Of a DNA stretch of 40,742 nucleotides, positions 1-6,882 are shown piece by piece. The notes beneath the pieces were generated by a model that worked only from the letters and a program-made list of their open reading frames with translations, was not told the DNA's origin and made no database searches. A program made the position numbers and the translations under genes. The first letter of the stretch is position 1; the number at the start of each line of letters is the position of its first letter. Source of the DNA: Gammaproteobacteria bacterium (lineage in GTDB: Bacteria; Pseudomonadota; Gammaproteobacteria; GCA-002705445; GCA-002716945); contig PBFS01000026.1 of the NCBI GenBank assembly GCA_002718845.1, positions 1 through 40,742 on the forward strand, read 5' to 3'.

Positions 1-682
1 AGTAATTCCATACTTTGGGTATGCAAGACAAGACAGAAAAGACAATCCAAGAGTAGCAATTGGTGCCAAGTTGGTAGCCAATCTTTTGACCGCTGCTGGA
101 ATAACCCGAATCATGACAATGGATTTACATGCAGATCAAATTCAAGGGTTTTTCGATATTCCTGTAGACAATATTTATGCAACACCATTATTTGTAGCCG
201 ATATATATAAACAGAAATATCTAAATACTATTGTTGTGTCACCTGATATTGGTGGTGTAGTACGAGCAAGAGCTCTTGCTAAGCAATTAAAATGTGAATT
301 AGCAATTGTTGACAAAAGAAGACCTGAGGCAAATGTATCAGAAGTTATGCAAATTATAGGAGACGTTACAGGGTCTACTTGTATAATAGTGGATGATATT
401 GTAGATACTGCAGGAACACTATGTGGCGCAGCTAAAGCTCTGAAAGATAGAGGAGCTAAAACAGTATATGCATATATTACACACCCCGTATTTTCCGGCA
501 AAGCCTATCAAAACATCGAAAAATCAATGCTTGATGAGATTATTGTAACTGATACAATTCCTTTGGGTGATAAAGGTAGTAAAATAAAGAATATTCGTCA
601 GATTTCAGTATCTGAGATGTTAGCAGAAACAATAAGAAGAATTCACAACAAAGAATCTGTTAGCACACTTTTTATGGATTAG
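1..682 (+). CDS. prs: Ribose-phosphate pyrophosphokinase, 5'-truncated by window edge
   Basis: Makes PRPP from ribose 5-phosphate and ATP in the cytoplasm, feeding purine, pyrimidine, histidine and NAD synthesis. The reading frame is already open at base 2 and encodes the conserved [13 protein letters not shown] stretch, so the gene starts upstream of the window. The TTG at 71 is an internal codon, not the start. About 226 C-terminal residues of a usual ~315 are present. The flexible-loop region ([13 protein letters not shown]) and the PRPP-binding motif [10 protein letters not shown] are intact. rplY follows 30 bp downstream, a common gammaproteobacterial order. Family identity is certain from motifs; only the N-terminus is missing. 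Confidence 0.97.
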   Translation, partial: VIPYFGYARQDRKDNPRVAIGAKLVANLLTAAGITRIMTMDLHADQIQGFFDIPVDNIYATPLFVADIYKQKYLNTIVVSPDIGGVVRARALAKQLKCELAIVDKRRPEANVSEVMQIIGDVTGSTCIIVDDIVDTAGTLCGAAKALKDRGAKTVYAYITHPVFSGKAYQNIEKSMLDEIIVTDTIPLGDKGSKIKNIRQISVSEMLAETIRRIHNKESVSTLFMD

Positions 683-684
683 TG

Positions 685-704
685 TATAATTCAATTTTTG
701 GAAG
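685..704 (+). promoter_or_regulatory. Possible -10 box and Shine-Dalgarno for rplY
   Basis: A perfect TATAAT lies at 685-690, just after the prs stop codon, and GGAAG at 700-704 sits 8 bases before the rplY ATG. No strong -35 is visible; TTAGCA at 660-665 would need a 19-base spacer. It may give rplY its own transcript besides read-through from prs. Confidence 0.4.
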
Positions 705-712
705 ATTAAAAG

Positions 713-1441
713 ATGACATCACAATATACATTAAACGCAACCAAAAGAGATTATTTTGGTAAAAGAGCTTCTAAAAGATATAGGAGAGACAACATGGTGC
801 CCGGAGAAATATATGGCTCTAAAGAAAACCAATCTATCCTTATTAATGGTTTCGAACTTAGCAAGCAAAGCAAAGACCCACAATTTTATAGTAATGTTAT
901 AGATCTCAGCATCGATAAATCTAAAGTAGAAGTAATTTTAAAAGATGTGCAGAGAGATCCACAAAAATCATACATAACGCATATAGATTTTCTTGCTGTA
1001 GATAAAGACAAAAAAATTCACGTAAATGTACCCTTTAAATTTATTAATGAAGAGATATGTAAGGGTATAAAATTGTCTGGAGGTATATTGTCACATATTA
1101 TAACGGAGATAGAAGTAAATTGTTTACCTAAAGATATACCAGAAAATATTGAAGTAGATGTTGCCGAACTAGATTTAAATCAAAGCTTACATTTAACTGA
1201 AATAACATTGCCAGAAGGCCTTGAGTTATTACATGGTGGTGACAAAGAACATGATACAGCTATAGTTAAATGCTATAAACCAATAGAAGAGGTTATTGAA
1301 GAACCTGAAGTTGAAGGAGAAGCAGAGGGTGATGCTGAAGTTGAAGGCGAAGAAGGTGCAAAAGCTTCTGATACTGATACTGAAGAATCAAAAGAAACAA
1401 AAGAAACAAAAGAACCAAAAGAAGAAACCAAGAAAGATTAA
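713..1441 (+). CDS. rplY: 50S ribosomal protein L25 (Ctc/TL5 form) with charged tail
   Basis: Binds 5S rRNA in the large ribosomal subunit. The 242-residue protein has an N-terminal L25 domain (about 1-95), a second TL5-type beta domain (about 98-190) and a low-complexity tail from about residue 192. The tail is first Glu/Gly rich and then carries repeated KET/KEP units. E. coli L25 has only the first domain; the longer Ctc type is widespread in other bacteria. The position between prs and pth is classic and supports the call. The charged tail parallels the one on S16 at the other end of the window. Confidence 0.95.
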   Translation: MTSQYTLNATKRDYFGKRASKRYRRDNMVPGEIYGSKENQSILINGFELSKQSKDPQFYSNVIDLSIDKSKVEVILKDVQRDPQKSYITHIDFLAVDKDKKIHVNVPFKFINEEICKGIKLSGGILSHIITEIEVNCLPKDIPENIEVDVAELDLNQSLHLTEITLPEGLELLHGGDKEHDTAIVKCYKPIEEVIEEPEVEGEAEGDAEVEGEEGAKASDTDTEESKETKETKEPKEETKKD

Positions 1442-1465
1442 CTACTAAAATTTTTATTAAAAAAT

Positions 1466-2047
1466 ATGAGTCAAATGTCGCTCAAACTTATTGTTGGCCT
1501 TGGAAATCCTGATAAACATTTCTTATCAACAAGACATAATGTTGGTTTTTGGTTATTGGATAATTTAGTAGAAAAACTATCAAAAAATCTTTCTTACATA
1601 AAAAAATTTGATTCTGACATATGTGAACTTGAGCATAACTCTCACCAAATATATCTTATGAAACCTCTTAGTTATATTAATAATAGTGGTGTACCTATAA
1701 AAAAATATATAAAAAATAAAAACATAAAACCAGAAAATATTTTGATAGTTTATGATGATTTAGATTTAAATGTGGGGCAAGTTAGATTGAAACAAGGAGG
1801 CGGAAGCGCTGGACATAATGGATTAAACAGCATTATAGAACAACTTGGCTCAAAAGAATTTTGGAGACTAAGAATAGGTATAGGTAAGCCAGCGAACAAA
1901 GATGATGTTGTTAATTATGTTTTAGGCAAACCCTCACCAGAAGATAGACAAAGTATTTTAGAGTGCATTAACTTAACCTTGGATAAAATTAATCAGTTTT
2001 TTGATGGCGATTTCTCTAATTTGATGAATAAACTAAATGGAAAATAA
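1466..2047 (+). CDS. pth: Peptidyl-tRNA hydrolase
   Basis: Cleaves the ester bond of peptidyl-tRNAs that drop off the ribosome, recycling tRNA. 193 residues, the usual size. The family's key residues are visible: N14 in GLGNPD, catalytic H24 in TRHNVGF, N72/N73 in KPLSYINNSG, D97/D98 in VYDDLDL and N118 in GGGSAGHNGL. The start at 1466 is chosen because the conserved GLGNP core follows within ten residues; the second Met at codon 4 is an alternative. It lies 24 bp after rplY and 2 bp before ychF, suggesting a single operon. The protein is lysine- and asparagine-rich, as expected from the AT bias. Confidence 0.97.
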   Translation: MSQMSLKLIVGLGNPDKHFLSTRHNVGFWLLDNLVEKLSKNLSYIKKFDSDICELEHNSHQIYLMKPLSYINNSGVPIKKYIKNKNIKPENILIVYDDLDLNVGQVRLKQGGGSAGHNGLNSIIEQLGSKEFWRLRIGIGKPANKDDVVNYVLGKPSPEDRQSILECINLTLDKINQFFDGDFSNLMNKLNGK

Positions 2048-2049
2048 AT

Positions 2050-3126
2050 ATGGGTTTTAAGTGTGGCTTAGTGGGCATGCCGAATGTAGGAAAATCCTCA
2101 ATTTTTAATTTATTAACACAACAGTCAATTCCAGCTAATAATTATCCTTTTTGCACAATAGATCCTAACATTGCATACGTAGAAGTTCCTGATAAAAGAT
2201 TAACTTATCTTGCAACTATTAATAACTCAAAAAATATCATCAATGCATCTATAGAGTTTGTTGATATTGCAGGGCTAATAAAGGGAGCATCTAAAGGCGA
2301 GGGTTTAGGGAATGAATTTTTAAGCCACATAAACAGTACGGATGTAATAGCACATGTTGTAAGGTTTTTTAAAGATAAGGAAATCATTCATGTTAAAGGG
2401 GAATGTAATCCTATTGATGATTTCCATGATATTAATTTAGAATTAATTTTATCTGATTTAAATACAGTGCAGAAATATTATGAAAGGTTTAAAAAGAGCA
2501 AAACAGATCATAAAGAAAAGTCTTTGATTTTAGATGAACTAAATTCTTTAATTAACCATTTGTCTAATGATAAGTTTGCGTCTTCCTTTAAATATACCGA
2601 TAGGCTAAATACATTAACCGATTTAAAATTATTAACTAAAAAACCAATGTTTATCATAGCTAATATCAATGAAGGAACACACAAAGATGATATTGATAAT
2701 TTTTTATCATCTTTAAATTCTAAAATACAATCTGTATCAGTTAATGTTAAATTAGAGCAAGAAATATTATCATTAAATACAGAGGATCAAAAAGAATTTT
2801 TAGATGAAATAGGTGAGACTGAAAGTGCGCTATCTAGAATTATTAAGACAGGTTATGAATTATTAGGTTTAAAAACATTTTTTACTAGTGGAGAAAAGGA
2901 AACAAAAGCATGGGCAGCAAAAAAAGATTTTAATGCAAGTGATTGTTCAGGTATTATACACAGTGACATAAAAAAAGGTTTTATTAGAGCTGAAACTGTT
3001 TCTTATAATGATTATATTAAACATAATGGAGAACAAGGCTCTAAAAGCAATGGTGCTTGGAGACAAGAGGGAAAGGATTATATTGTACAAGAAGGCGATG
3101 TAGTTTATTTTAGATTTAATTTATAA
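2050..3126 (+). CDS. ychF: Redox-regulated ATPase/GTPase YchF (Obg family)
   Basis: Ribosome-associated P-loop NTPase of the Obg family that prefers ATP (OLA1/YchF). 358 residues against 363 in E. coli. The P-loop GMPNVGKS is at residues 9-16, the G3-type DIAG at 72-75, and NINE at 205-208 replaces the usual NKxD, which is the signature explaining its relaxed nucleotide choice. The last ~80 residues form the TGS domain. It follows pth by 2 bp, the standard arrangement. The stop codon is immediately followed by the first base of a tRNA, with no spacer at all. Confidence 0.97.
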   Translation: MGFKCGLVGMPNVGKSSIFNLLTQQSIPANNYPFCTIDPNIAYVEVPDKRLTYLATINNSKNIINASIEFVDIAGLIKGASKGEGLGNEFLSHINSTDVIAHVVRFFKDKEIIHVKGECNPIDDFHDINLELILSDLNTVQKYYERFKKSKTDHKEKSLILDELNSLINHLSNDKFASSFKYTDRLNTLTDLKLLTKKPMFIIANINEGTHKDDIDNFLSSLNSKIQSVSVNVKLEQEILSLNTEDQKEFLDEIGETESALSRIIKTGYELLGLKTFFTSGEKETKAWAAKKDFNASDCSGIIHSDIKKGFIRAETVSYNDYIKHNGEQGSKSNGAWRQEGKDYIVQEGDVVYFRFNL

Positions 3127-3200
3127 GGTCATGTAGCTCAGTTGGTTAGAGCACAGCACTCATAACGCTGCGGTCGGTGGTTCAAGTCCACCCATGACCA
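3127..3200 (+). tRNA. tRNA with CAU anticodon (probably elongator Met), no encoded CCA
   Basis: A full cloverleaf can be drawn. The acceptor stem GGTCATG/CATGACC is perfect, D arm GCTC/GAGC, anticodon loop CTCATAA with CAT, T arm GGTGG/CCACC with loop TTCAAGT, and discriminator A at 3200. The 3' CCA is not encoded (TTT follows) and must be added by CCA transferase. The last anticodon-stem pair is an A-C mismatch (CAGCA/CGCTG). Identity is somewhat open: acceptor pair 4-69 is C-G, as in tRNA-Ile2, whereas 5-68 is A-U, as in elongator Met. Elongator Met is favoured, and tRNA-Ile2 (lysidine-modified) is not excluded. Confidence 0.93.
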
Positions 3201-3225
3201 TTTCGAAATCGTATTTGTTAAGTAT

Positions 3226-4674
3226 TTACGTAGACAGTAGTTTAGGCTTATTATTTTTCATCTCAGAGTGAGAGCCAATGGTGATCAAATCCCAAATAAG
3301 AATAATTAATCCAAGCGCCATTATCCAACCAAAAGTCATTCTCCAATCCATTGCTAACAGAAAGCTAGGGTCAGATTGTGCTTTAAAATAACCACTCCAT
3401 GTAGAGCCTTCAACCGCCCGTTCAATAAATGCTTGTTTATAGCCGGCGATTAGCATAGCAATAGTCATTCCGACAACACCAATATTTAGTAGGGCTAATG
3501 ATGTTTTCCATTTCCAGCCATTATCAATCAAACTTGAACCCATGTGAATATTTCCTCTCCAGACTTGGATTGCCATATAAAACATTGCAATATTGATTGT
3601 TGCATAAGCGCCAAAAAAAGCTAAATGACCATGAGATGCTGTCCACTGTGTTCCATGTGTGTAGAGATTAATTTGAGGTAAGGTTTGGAAAAAACCCCAT
3701 ACTCCAGCACCAAAAAAATTACCGAAGGCATGCGCAATCAACCATGCAAGCGCGGGATTATTGGTTGATTTAAAATTTTTAACACCTGAATCATAAAGAG
3801 CATGAACCAACATAGCCACTAAAGGAATTGGTTCAAGAGCAGAAAAGAAACCGCCAATAGTCAACCAATATTCTGGTGTGCCAATCCAAAAATAGTGATG
3901 TCCTAAACCTAAAATACCTGATCCAAGCATTAGGGTTACCTCAATATATAACCAAGTAGTTACAATACGCCGATCGGCATTAATTGTTTTCATTAAAACC
4001 CAGGCCATAATACAACCAACAAGGACTTCCCAAGTTGCCTCAACCCAAAGATGTACGACCCACCACCACCAGAACTGATCCATTGAAATATTATCACTAT
4101 AAAACATTCCAGCAAGATAGACGCCTGCAAGTGCAGCTAAATCTAAAACAAGGACGCCAGCTATCCCACTCCATTTGCCTTTAATAAAAGTAGCGTATAT
4201 GTTATAGAAAAAAATTAACATTACAAAAACGATTCCAATATCAGCCCATCTAGGAGCCTCAATGTATTCTCTTCCCTCATTAATTAGCCAAATTGAAGCA
4301 TAACTACCTTCCCCGCTTTGAATAAATAAGAACACAAGAACCACAACCAATACAGCAATAGTTAAGACCCAAAAACCAAAATTTGCCAGTTTTTTACCGA
4401 CCAATTCTGTTTTAGCCTCGTCTTCAATCAACCAATAAACTGACCCAATAAAACCGTATAATAACCAAATAATCATGGCATTTATGTGCACCATACGATT
4501 CACATTAAAATCTATAATTTGGTAGAGAAATTCAGGATTGTTAAATTGTGTACCTGCTAATATACCAAAAACAATCTGAACCACAAATAATACAACAGCC
4601 ATAGAAAAATATTTTATTGCGATTTTTTGACCAGAATTCAAATGTATCGTATTAAGAGTGTGCATGTTAATCAT
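3226..4674 (-). CDS. norB: Nitric oxide reductase large subunit (cNOR catalytic subunit)
   Basis: Integral membrane subunit that reduces 2 NO to N2O at a haem b3-FeB centre, taking electrons from NorC. 482 residues with about 12 membrane segments. The diagnostic residues are all present: H63 (MVHINA) and H350 for low-spin haem b, H208, H259 and H260 for FeB, E212 and E216 (HLWVEATWE) near FeB, E281 (ALEPIP), and H348 (SHGH) on haem b3. These glutamates separate it from cbb3 oxidase CcoN. Its ATG overlaps the norC stop (ATGA), so translation is probably coupled. The gene ends 26 bp from the convergent tRNA. Confidence 0.97.
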   Translation of the reverse strand: MINMHTLNTIHLNSGQKIAIKYFSMAVVLFVVQIVFGILAGTQFNNPEFLYQIIDFNVNRMVHINAMIIWLLYGFIGSVYWLIEDEAKTELVGKKLANFGFWVLTIAVLVVVLVFLFIQSGEGSYASIWLINEGREYIEAPRWADIGIVFVMLIFFYNIYATFIKGKWSGIAGVLVLDLAALAGVYLAGMFYSDNISMDQFWWWWVVHLWVEATWEVLVGCIMAWVLMKTINADRRIVTTWLYIEVTLMLGSGILGLGHHYFWIGTPEYWLTIGGFFSALEPIPLVAMLVHALYDSGVKNFKSTNNPALAWLIAHAFGNFFGAGVWGFFQTLPQINLYTHGTQWTASHGHLAFFGAYATINIAMFYMAIQVWRGNIHMGSSLIDNGWKWKTSLALLNIGVVGMTIAMLIAGYKQAFIERAVEGSTWSGYFKAQSDPSFLLAMDWRMTFGWIMALGLIILIWDLITIGSHSEMKNNKPKLLST

Positions 4675-5270
4675 TGTTTTATTGTCTTAAAATTAGTGGG
4701 AAAGCCATTGGTATCAATTGATGACATCCATTTCAAATATGCGATGATTGATTTGGCTTCAGCTTCCGTGAGTCCTAGATTTGGCATTTTTCTATTCGTT
4801 CCAAACGTCCTTGCATTATTCTCGGGGTCCATCAGGAAATTTAGCATCAATGTCTCTCTGACTGATTTTGCACCCCAGCCTGGATCTAACCAAGCTTTAG
4901 TTAAATCTGGAGCGTAGTAAGCACCGTTGCCTAGCAACGTATGACAATTCATACAGTTTTTAGCCTGAATCGTTAACTTGCCAAGGTTTATGAGACCTTC
5001 TGCTTCCTCTGCAGTTAGCATATTTCCGAATAGAGGAGACTCAGAACCAATTACCGGTTCAAACATATTTCTCGTTTTATTGTATTTATAGTCAATCTGA
5101 TTATTGATGACTGTATATGCAGGAACTCTTTTGGAACCAGCTGTTATTTTATTGACCGTATCAAAAGTTAGAAGTACTAGAACTAAAGTCATCAACCCAG
5201 TTACAAATATAGCTGATTTCTTCCAAAAATTTTCTGAGGCCCACCAAATAATTTCGTCTTTTTTTATCAC
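4671..5270 (-). CDS. norC: Nitric oxide reductase cytochrome c subunit
   Basis: Membrane-anchored cytochrome c that receives electrons from soluble donors and passes them to NorB. 199 residues with an N-terminal membrane anchor at about 18-36, a haem-binding CMNCH at 106-110 and likely axial Met163 in RKMPNLG. It is longer than the ~146-residue Pseudomonas protein; the extra length lies between the anchor and the haem domain. The start codon is GTG and overlaps the stop of the preceding membrane protein gene (GTGA). The Ccm genes 1.5 kb away would attach its haem. Confidence 0.95.
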   Translation of the reverse strand: MIKKDEIIWWASENFWKKSAIFVTGLMTLVLVLLTFDTVNKITAGSKRVPAYTVINNQIDYKYNKTRNMFEPVIGSESPLFGNMLTAEEAEGLINLGKLTIQAKNCMNCHTLLGNGAYYAPDLTKAWLDPGWGAKSVRETLMLNFLMDPENNARTFGTNRKMPNLGLTEAEAKSIIAYLKWMSSIDTNGFPTNFKTIKQ

Positions 5271-5581
5271 TTATTTTTATTTTCCTCTTTACCAATTATT
5301 TTATTGTTAACTTCAACGCTCAGATACCAAATCATTTTAGGTATAGCCCAATAGCCAAGAAGCATTACTAGCATGATGATCTCCCATCTTCCTGAGAGAT
5401 TTAATAAATTGATTAAAAATATTGTGGAAATTATCAAACAACCAAAACACATATAGCCAAGATACAGAAATCTTTGGTTTTCTTTTATTTGACTTAATGC
5501 ATAAAAGACAGCATAGCCTGCGGCAAAAATCACAATAAATCCAGCTGATACACTAGACAATATCATCTCATTTAAAGACAT
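5267..5581 (-). CDS. Small three-helix membrane protein of the nor operon
   Basis: I do not recognise a named family. The 104-residue product has about three hydrophobic helices (roughly residues 5-25, 36-58 and 66-88) and a charged Lys/Glu/Asn-rich C-terminal tail. The frame is open further up to a GTG at 5605, but the ATG at 5579-5581 has an AGGAG 8 bases upstream (5590-5594), so I choose that start. It overlaps norC by 4 bases and lies 30 bp after the small lipoprotein gene. Co-transcription with norCB suggests a role in assembly or anchoring of the NO reductase, which is inference from position only. Confidence 0.75.
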   Translation of the reverse strand: MSLNEMILSSVSAGFIVIFAAGYAVFYALSQIKENQRFLYLGYMCFGCLIISTIFLINLLNLSGRWEIIMLVMLLGYWAIPKMIWYLSVEVNNKIIGKEENKNK

Positions 5582-5589
5582 TAGATGTA

Positions 5590-5594
5590 CTCCT
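5590..5594 (-). promoter_or_regulatory. Shine-Dalgarno deciding the start of the nor-operon membrane protein
   Basis: AGGAG on the minus strand sits 8 bases before the ATG at 5579-5581. It favours that start over the upstream GTG (5605) and ATG (5602), which have only a tightly spaced AAAGGA. Confidence 0.6.
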
Positions 5595-5611
5595 AAAGGC
5601 ATCACATTCCT

Positions 5612-5803
5612 TTAAAATCTATATAATTTTTGAATGTAAATTTTATCATGTTTGATTTTAACCTTTTTTATTTTCCCTTCAGATATTATGGCGCAACCTG
5701 ATAGTGTAAAAATTAAGCAAAATAGAAAAGTTTGAATTGCTAAGATAATATAATAATTTTTTAGTCTATAAGTGATAGGCGCCTCCATCCTTATGCGGAA
5801 CAT
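5612..5803 (-). CDS. Tiny predicted lipoprotein, first gene of the nor operon
   Basis: 63 residues with a basic N-terminus, a long hydrophobic segment (about residues 17-35) and a lipobox LSGC, followed by a short Lys-rich tail. This predicts a lipoprotein with a mature part of only about 27 residues. It is the promoter-proximal gene of the run leading to norC and norB, 71 bp from an FNR-type palindrome. A second Met at codon 6 is a possible start. No family recognised. The short mature part makes it possible that the ORF is fortuitous, but the lipobox and operon position argue for a real gene. Confidence 0.5.
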   Translation of the reverse strand: MFRIRMEAPITYRLKNYYIILAIQTFLFCLIFTLSGCAIISEGKIKKVKIKHDKIYIQKLYRF

Positions 5804-5872
5804 TGTTAAACTTTTGTGTTCAATTATAATTGCCTATTAAATACAATATGCGCATCATTTTTTTTCCAAATC

Positions 5873-5888
5873 ATTGACTTGTGTCAAT
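5873..5888. promoter_or_regulatory. FNR/DNR-type operator between nor operon and a secreted-protein gene
   Basis: A perfect palindrome ATTGAC-N4-GTCAAT, matching the Crp/Fnr half-site pattern TTGAy-N4-rTCAA. It lies 71 bp from the start of the leftward lipoprotein-norC-norB operon and 92 bp from the rightward gene at 5980. On the leftward side a TATTGT box (5843-5848) lies near where a class II FNR promoter would need its -10. The window's own FNR protein has the matching ExxSR recognition helix. Confidence 0.75.
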
Positions 5889-5967
5889 AAAGCCAATTAT
5901 TCCCATAAAACATGATTATTTTTATAAAATATGCATAAATACATTTATATATAAGATTATTCTAAAT

Positions 5968-5973
5968 TATAAT
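5968..5973 (+). promoter_or_regulatory. TATAAT box placed for a leaderless transcript
   Basis: A perfect TATAAT ends 6 bases before the ATG at 5980, so transcription would begin at or next to the start codon. No Shine-Dalgarno and no clear -35 are visible. Confidence 0.35.
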
Positions 5974-5979
5974 TAATCT

Positions 5980-6252
5980 ATGAATAGAATATTTTATATG
6001 GTGCTTGGCACTTTTTTTTTATCGGGTATCGGTAACGCTTTTGTTCATTCAGAAGAAAAAATATTAAAAATACAATGCAATGGATTTCTTGGAGATTGTA
6101 CTTCTATCCCAACTAACATGTGTGGCGAGATAGGCTATACTATGGTTGATTATAATATAGTTGAATATACTGTATCTGACAAAACATCATCGCCAGATAA
6201 AAACCCAACAAATAAAATTGTATATGATATATTTTTTAAATGTAATAAATAA
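5980..6252 (+). CDS. Small secreted cysteine-containing protein, unknown function
   Basis: 90 residues. A signal peptide is predicted at the N-terminus (hydrophobic stretch about residues 4-20). The mature part carries four cysteines (about positions 33, 40, 48 and 88), which could form two disulfides in the periplasm. No family recognised and no CxxCH haem motif. It lies 45 bp before ccmD and downstream of the FNR-type palindrome, so it may be co-regulated with denitrification or cytochrome maturation. No Shine-Dalgarno is seen; the ATG lies just after a TATAAT box. Confidence 0.6.
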   Translation: MNRIFYMVLGTFFLSGIGNAFVHSEEKILKIQCNGFLGDCTSIPTNMCGEIGYTMVDYNIVEYTVSDKTSSPDKNPTNKIVYDIFFKCNK

Positions 6253-6297
6253 ACTATACCTTGTGTTAAAATCATGTGGTAATTTACATATTTTAGT

Positions 6298-6414
6298 ATG
6301 AACCAATATTTTGCATATATATTTTCTTCCTATTTCATTGTATTATTTTCTATGATTATAAATATAATCATGCTATATAAAAATTTTGTAAAATTAAAAA
6401 AAAATATAAATTAA
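6298..6414 (+). CDS. ccmD: CcmD-like haem exporter subunit, 38 codons
   Basis: A 38-codon gene ending 3 bases before ccmE. The product is one hydrophobic helix preceded by a YFAYIFSSYF stretch and followed by a Lys-rich cytoplasmic tail (KNFVKLKKN). This matches the CcmD pattern of an aromatic N-terminal Y-x-W/F-x-S-Y motif, one membrane span and a basic end. CcmD releases holo-CcmE from the CcmABCD complex. Usual CcmD length is about 40-70 residues, so this one is minimal. Its position directly before ccmE is the conserved one. ccmABC are not in the window. Very short genes are easy to over-call, but position plus composition make this likely. Confidence 0.8.
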   Translation: MNQYFAYIFSSYFIVLFSMIINIIMLYKNFVKLKKNIN

Positions 6415-6417
6415 GCT

Positions 6418-6882
6418 ATGAAAAAAAGATCTAAGCGTATTCTCTATATTTCCATTGTATTAATATTCATATTTGTTTTATTTTCTCTTTTTATTAAAAC
6501 TTTCAACGAAAACCTCTTATTCTATAGAAGCCCTTCACAAATTTCTTTAGGAGAATTTCCAGAAGATTATATTTTTAGAGTTGGAGGAGTAGTAGTAGAT
6601 GGGAGCTTAAAGAAAAGTAATGATACAACTAATGTTAATTTTAAAATCACAGATTATAGTAAAACTATAGATATATCTTATTCTGGAATATTGCCAGATT
6701 TATTTAGAGAAGGCCAAGGTGTTGTCATAAGAGGACGATTAACTAAAGCTGGAATTTTTGTTGCCGAAGAAGTATTAGCAAAACATGATGAAACTTATAT
6801 GCCTCCTGAAGTTGCTGAAAGTTTACGTATCAATGATGAAGAATTAAAAAGAACTACTAAATCAATGAGCAAGGAAAAATAA
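6418..6882 (+). CDS. ccmE: Cytochrome c maturation haem chaperone CcmE
   Basis: Periplasmic haem chaperone that binds haem covalently and hands it to CcmF/CcmH. 154 residues with an N-terminal membrane anchor (about 8-27) and an OB-fold beta domain. The haem-attachment motif LAKHDETYMPPE is present, giving covalent His123 and axial Tyr127. It follows ccmD by 3 bases and its stop abuts the ccmF ATG, so the genes are read as one operon. The partner exporter CcmABC must be encoded elsewhere. Confidence 0.96.
   Translation: MKKRSKRILYISIVLIFIFVLFSLFIKTFNENLLFYRSPSQISLGEFPEDYIFRVGGVVVDGSLKKSNDTTNVNFKITDYSKTIDISYSGILPDLFREGQGVVIRGRLTKAGIFVAEEVLAKHDETYMPPEVAESLRINDEELKRTTKSMSKEK

Noticed and set aside
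3226-4674. NorB as a cbb3 oxidase subunit (CcoN)
   Set aside because: The catalytic-site glutamates E212, E216 and E281 and the His set align with cNOR NorB, and the neighbour is a NorC with one haem, not CcoO/CcoP.
4627-4917. Rightward 96-residue open frame across norB/norC
   Set aside because: It lies wholly opposite norB and norC, which have clear protein motifs; no ribosome site or family pattern is seen.
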